From NCBI GenBank assembly GCA_910589185.1, contig CAJUSU010000034.1:1-10156 (forward strand): a DNA stretch of 10,156 bases, given 5' to 3'. A model generated the notes under the pieces. It was not told the origin of the DNA, ran no database searches, and was given only the letters and a program-made list of their open reading frames with translations. Every line of letters begins with the position of its first letter. The first letter of the stretch is position 1. The DNA is from an uncultured Clostridia bacterium. GTDB lineage: Bacteria; Bacillota; Clostridia; TANB77; CAG-508. Made by a program: the position numbers and the translations under genes. This document shows positions 7,708-10,156 of this stretch, piece after piece.

Positions 7708-8036
7708 TGAAAAAAATAGAAGAAATAAAATTAATGAATGAAACTATGATTAACTATTTGAAAGATAAAGGATTAGATATAAAAAGAAATGAAATAATAA
7801 AACAAATATTGCAAGATGAAGCTTGTTTTTTTAAAATGAGTAAAGAAGAAGCATATATAGTTTTAACAGATGTAGGAGTTAAGAAAAATATAGACGAAAT
7901 GTACTTGAACTTAATAGGAAGAGAGGAGTTTTATAGATTACAACAATGTGGAAAGATAAATGAAGATGACAATTTAGAAATAAAATATGGAAGTTATTGT
8001 AAAGAGGATTTATTCAAGAATAGGCAAAGATTTTAA
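7707..8036 (+). CDS. hypothetical protein, 109 residues, coupled to the transglutaminase-like gene
   Basis: I do not recognise this protein. It starts at GTG 7707, overlapping the preceding TAG by one base. The start is backed by GAGGTGA just upstream, so it is almost certainly translated together with the transglutaminase-like protein. The sequence is charged and probably mostly helical, with two cysteines in the C-terminal half (CGKINEDD, YCKEDLF) and one earlier (DEACFF). It has no signal peptide, membrane segment or known motif. The part from about 45 to 80 (MSKEEAYIVLTDVGVKK onward) could form a small helical domain; helix-turn-helix is possible but unsupported. A partner, regulator or accessory subunit of its neighbour is the simplest inference. 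The stop codon overlaps the start of a sigma-E-like promoter for spoIIP. Base composition matches the surroundings. Confidence 0.7.
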   Translation: MKKIEEIKLMNETMINYLKDKGLDIKRNEIIKQILQDEACFFKMSKEEAYIVLTDVGVKKNIDEMYLNLIGREEFYRLQQCGKINEDDNLEIKYGSYCKEDLFKNRQRF

Positions 8037-8064
8037 CATATTTTCCAAGTCCTAAGCATATATT
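8036..8064 (+). promoter_or_regulatory. sigma-E-like sporulation promoter for spoIIP
   Basis: ACATATT (8036-8042) and CATATATT (8057-8064) are separated by 14 bases. The Bacillus sigma-E consensus is usually written KMATATT, a spacer of about 14 bases, then CATACAHT. The match is 6 of 7 and 7 of 8. Sigma-E is the early mother-cell factor that transcribes spoIIP in B. subtilis, so both position and identity fit. Transcription would start near 8071, giving a leader of about 38 bases with AGGAG at 8091-8095. AT-richness raises the chance of coincidence. Confidence 0.6.
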
Positions 8065-8090
8065 GATATATAAGAGGAAAAATAGGACAA

Positions 8091-8095
8091 AGGAG
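8091..8095 (+). promoter_or_regulatory. ribosome binding site of spoIIP
   Basis: AGGAG lies 13 bases before ATG 8109, a somewhat long spacing. No in-frame start codon lies closer, and the next ATG (8118) is further away, so 8109 is kept. Confidence 0.55.
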
Positions 8096-8108
8096 AATTA
8101 AGCAACAT

Positions 8109-9233
8109 ATGATTAATATGGCTGTACTAAACTTAAAAGACATTATAAAATATCTTATTAAGATTACTATAGTAATTGTATTTGTAATAGGATTAACAAA
8201 GTATTTTTCTACAGCGAAAGTAGATGTTGCAAAACAAGTAGAAGGATTAGGCAATGCTTCTTTTACAAGCTGCTTAGATATAACAATACCAGGAATTGCT
8301 AATACAAACAAAAAAGAGATAGAAGAAAAGGTGCGAATATCACCATTAGAGAAAATGATGTATTTAAGTTTAGGAATGATTAATTCTTTAGAAAATAAGA
8401 AAACAACAACTCAAGAAGGAGAAAATAAGGAAAGAGAGAATAACAAGCAAGAAGCTGAAGAGCCTTTGCAAAAAGCAGAGACAGGATTAGAAACAGAAGT
8501 ACAAAAAACAAATGTGCCAGAGAAGTATACTTCAGAATATAAAGGTGTAAAAATAAGAAATGAAACAAAATATAAATTAACAGAAGAAATTTTAACGCCA
8601 AACGTTACAGTAAAAAAAGAGAATATTTTAATTTTTCATACACATACTTGTGAAAGTTACACACCTAGTGAAAAATATCAATATAAGCAAACAGGAAACT
8701 ATCGAACAACAGATAGAAATTATACAGTAGTACGAGTAGGAAGAGAATTAGATAGACAATTGCAAAATTATGGATATAAAGTAACTCATAGTGAGACATA
8801 TCATGACTATCCTTCTTATACAGGTTCTTATGAAAATTCATATAAAACAGTAACAAATTTGTTGCAAAAAAACAAGAATACAGATATTGTAATTGATTTA
8901 CATAGAGATGCTATTAGTGATTATTCTTACGCACCAACTGTTAAGATAGGAGATGAGTATGCAGCACAGCTAATGTTTGTAATAGGAGGAAACATTAGTA
9001 AAGAACATCCAAACTGGCAGCAAAACTTAAAGTTTGCAGTAAAAATACAACAAAAAGCAAATGAAATGTATCCAGGATTATTTAAGCCAATTATTTTACG
9101 CTATGCAAGCTATAATCAACAAACTGCTAAGGCGGCTAATATTATTGAAGTGGGATCAACAGGAAATACATTAGATCAAGCCTTAATTAGTATGAAGTAT
9201 TTAGCCAAAGTAATTAGTGAAGTTGTAAAGTGA
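8109..9233 (+). CDS. spoIIP: stage II sporulation protein P (peptidoglycan amidase/endopeptidase)
   Basis: SpoIIP is a zinc-dependent cell-wall hydrolase. With SpoIID and SpoIIM it thins septal peptidoglycan and drives engulfment of the forespore; it acts outside the mother-cell membrane, anchored by its N-terminus. The 374-residue product has one membrane segment (about 12-30). A polar Glu/Lys/Gln/Thr-rich linker (about 97-140) precedes the C-terminal catalytic domain (about 150-374). Family signatures are intact: FHTHTCESY with H177, H179 and E182, DLHRDA with H265, and EVGSTGNTL with E347 as the likely catalytic acid. Length is normal for the family. The upstream spacer carries a sigma-E-like promoter. 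A hairpin that includes the stop codon closes the unit, so spoIIP looks like a single-gene sporulation transcript. In Bacillus it sits beside gpr; here gpr is not adjacent. Identity is very secure. Confidence 0.95.
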   Translation: MINMAVLNLKDIIKYLIKITIVIVFVIGLTKYFSTAKVDVAKQVEGLGNASFTSCLDITIPGIANTNKKEIEEKVRISPLEKMMYLSLGMINSLENKKTTTQEGENKERENNKQEAEEPLQKAETGLETEVQKTNVPEKYTSEYKGVKIRNETKYKLTEEILTPNVTVKKENILIFHTHTCESYTPSEKYQYKQTGNYRTTDRNYTVVRVGRELDRQLQNYGYKVTHSETYHDYPSYTGSYENSYKTVTNLLQKNKNTDIVIDLHRDAISDYSYAPTVKIGDEYAAQLMFVIGGNISKEHPNWQQNLKFAVKIQQKANEMYPGLFKPIILRYASYNQQTAKAANIIEVGSTGNTLDQALISMKYLAKVISEVVK

Positions 9234-9267
9234 TTACTATAATAATGATTATTATAGTAATCATTTT
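9231..9267 (+). terminator. AT-rich intrinsic terminator after spoIIP
   Basis: TGATTACTATAATA (9231-9244) is the exact reverse complement of 9250-9263. One further A-T pair (9245/9249) gives a 15-bp perfect stem with a 3-base loop, followed by TTTT at 9264-9267 and more A/T. The spoIIP TGA forms the base of the stem. Only two of the pairs are G-C, so the hairpin is weaker than usual. Its perfect symmetry and its position between two genes with separate promoters still support a terminator. Confidence 0.75.
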
Positions 9268-9283
9268 AAATTTGAAAAAACAA

Positions 9284-9312
9284 TTGAATAAATAACATAT
9301 TTAGTATAAAAT
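9284..9312 (+). promoter_or_regulatory. candidate sigma-A promoter for pgi
   Basis: TTGAAT (9284-9289) and TAAAAT (9307-9312) are separated by exactly 17 bases. An overlapping TATAAA (9305-9310) would give a 15-base spacer. The boxes lie just downstream of the spoIIP terminator and about 30 bases before the pgi ATG, which needs its own promoter. The 9234-9343 spacer holds only this promoter, the end of the terminator and the ribosome binding site. Confidence 0.5.
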
Positions 9313-9343
9313 GGTAATATAAACAAAAGAGGAGGAAAAATAA

Positions 9344-10156
9344 ATGCAAAATGTAAGATTAAATTTGGAAAATAGTACACTTTCAGAAAAAGATGTAATG
9401 AAATATGCAGATCAAGTAGCTTTGATTCATGAAGAGCTACATCAAAAAGCGGATTATAAAAGTGAATTTTTAGGTTGGCTAGAATTACCAACGAAATATG
9501 ACAAAATAGAAGTAGAACAAATAAAAAAGGCTGCTAAAAAGATAAGAAGCAATTCAGAAGTTTTAGTAGTAATTGGTATAGGAGGCTCTTACCTAGGAGC
9601 TAGAGCAGTTATTGAAGGATTGACACATACTTTTTATAACTATTTACCGCAAGAACAAAGAAAAAGTCCTCAAATTTTGTATGTAGGAAACAATTTGAAT
9701 CCAAATTATATTAATGATTTAATAGATTTAATAGGAAATAGAGATTTATCGATTAATGTAATTTCTAAATCAGGTACTACTACAGAACCTGCTATTGCTT
9801 TCCGTATTTTTAGAGAATTATTAGAAAATAAATATGGCTTAGAAGAAGCACAAAAGAGAATTTTTGTCACAACGGATCAAAAAAAAGGTGCTTTAAAACA
9901 GATTGCAGATGAAGAAAATTATACTACATTTGTTATTCCAGATAACATAGGGGGCAGATATTCTGTTTTAACTGCAGTAGGATTATTACCAATTGCGACT
10001 GCTGGAATTAATATTGAAAAATTATTAGAAGGTGCAAGGTTTGCGCAAGAAAAGTATTTAGACAAAAACTTAAAATATAATGATTGCTATAAATATGCAG
10101 TCGCTAGAAATATCTTATATAAAAATAAAAAAGATATAGAAATACTGGTAAGTTAT
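9344..10156 (+). CDS. pgi: glucose-6-phosphate isomerase, 3'-truncated by window edge
   Basis: Phosphoglucose isomerase interconverts glucose 6-phosphate and fructose 6-phosphate in glycolysis and gluconeogenesis, in the cytoplasm. The frame is open from ATG 9344 to the last base, 271 codons with no stop. That is a bit over half of the roughly 450 residues usual for the Firmicute form. Visible signatures are the SIS-fold loop VVIGIGGSYLGARA (G80, G81, S82), the phosphate-binding SKSGTTTEP (141-149) and the PGI signature around NIGGRYSVLTAVG (GGRYS 203-207). The second PGI signature and the catalytic C-terminal part lie beyond the window. GAGGAGG (9329-9335) sits 8 bases before the ATG and is a strong ribosome binding site. 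The gene is separated from spoIIP by a terminator and has its own candidate promoter. Only the window edge makes it partial; nothing suggests a pseudogene. Confidence 0.95.
   Translation, partial: MQNVRLNLENSTLSEKDVMKYADQVALIHEELHQKADYKSEFLGWLELPTKYDKIEVEQIKKAAKKIRSNSEVLVVIGIGGSYLGARAVIEGLTHTFYNYLPQEQRKSPQILYVGNNLNPNYINDLIDLIGNRDLSINVISKSGTTTEPAIAFRIFRELLENKYGLEEAQKRIFVTTDQKKGALKQIADEENYTTFVIPDNIGGRYSVLTAVGLLPIATAGINIEKLLEGARFAQEKYLDKNLKYNDCYKYAVARNILYKNKKDIEILVSY

Noticed and set aside
8058..8071. ATATATTGATATAT palindrome as an operator or terminator
   Set aside because: It is short, purely A/T apart from one G, and better explained as part of the sigma-E-like -10 region. No T-tract follows.

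Overview
The window is about two-thirds A+T, and every convincing gene lies on the + strand. Start sites are mostly preceded by strong AGGAGG-type ribosome binding sites. It carries a sporulation engulfment gene (spoIIP) and a Firmicute-style recJ-relA-hisS neighbourhood. Together these point to an endospore-forming, low-GC member of the Clostridia. No finer taxonomic placement can be supported from the sequence alone.

Layout. Positions 1-84 hold the recJ leader with a weak candidate promoter. A compact housekeeping run follows: recJ (85-1773), a bifunctional-type relA/spoT (1803-4001), a metallo-beta-lactamase-fold hydrolase (4070-4717) and hisS (4720-6033). The only real gap in this run, 4002-4069, holds a 49-bp palindromic REP-like element that starts on the base after the relA stop codon. 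In Bacillus-type genomes this cluster also contains apt, dtd and aspS; none is present here.

After hisS comes an accessory-looking segment. A 36-codon ORF (6048-6158) has a good ribosome binding site. It is followed, in another frame and with no ribosome binding site of its own, by a 512-codon gene with a probable transglutaminase-like Cys/His core (6169-7707). A 109-residue orphan protein (7707-8036) then starts at a GTG that shares one base with the preceding stop codon. The 36-codon ORF reads like the missing N-terminus of the transglutaminase-like gene separated by a one-base frame change; this is the least settled part of the window.

spoIIP (8109-9233) follows. Its upstream spacer contains a strong match to a sigma-E promoter, which fits mother-cell expression. 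It ends in an AT-rich hairpin terminator that includes its own stop codon. A separate promoter then drives pgi (9344 to the window end), a glucose-6-phosphate isomerase cut off by the window edge.

The genes cover several jobs: DNA repair (RecJ), stringent-response control (Rel), thiol-ester or related hydrolysis (MBL protein), translation (HisRS), engulfment during sporulation (SpoIIP) and glycolysis (Pgi). The uncharacterised pair at 6169-8036 is probably co-translated. No tRNA, rRNA, CRISPR array, insertion sequence or riboswitch was recognised.
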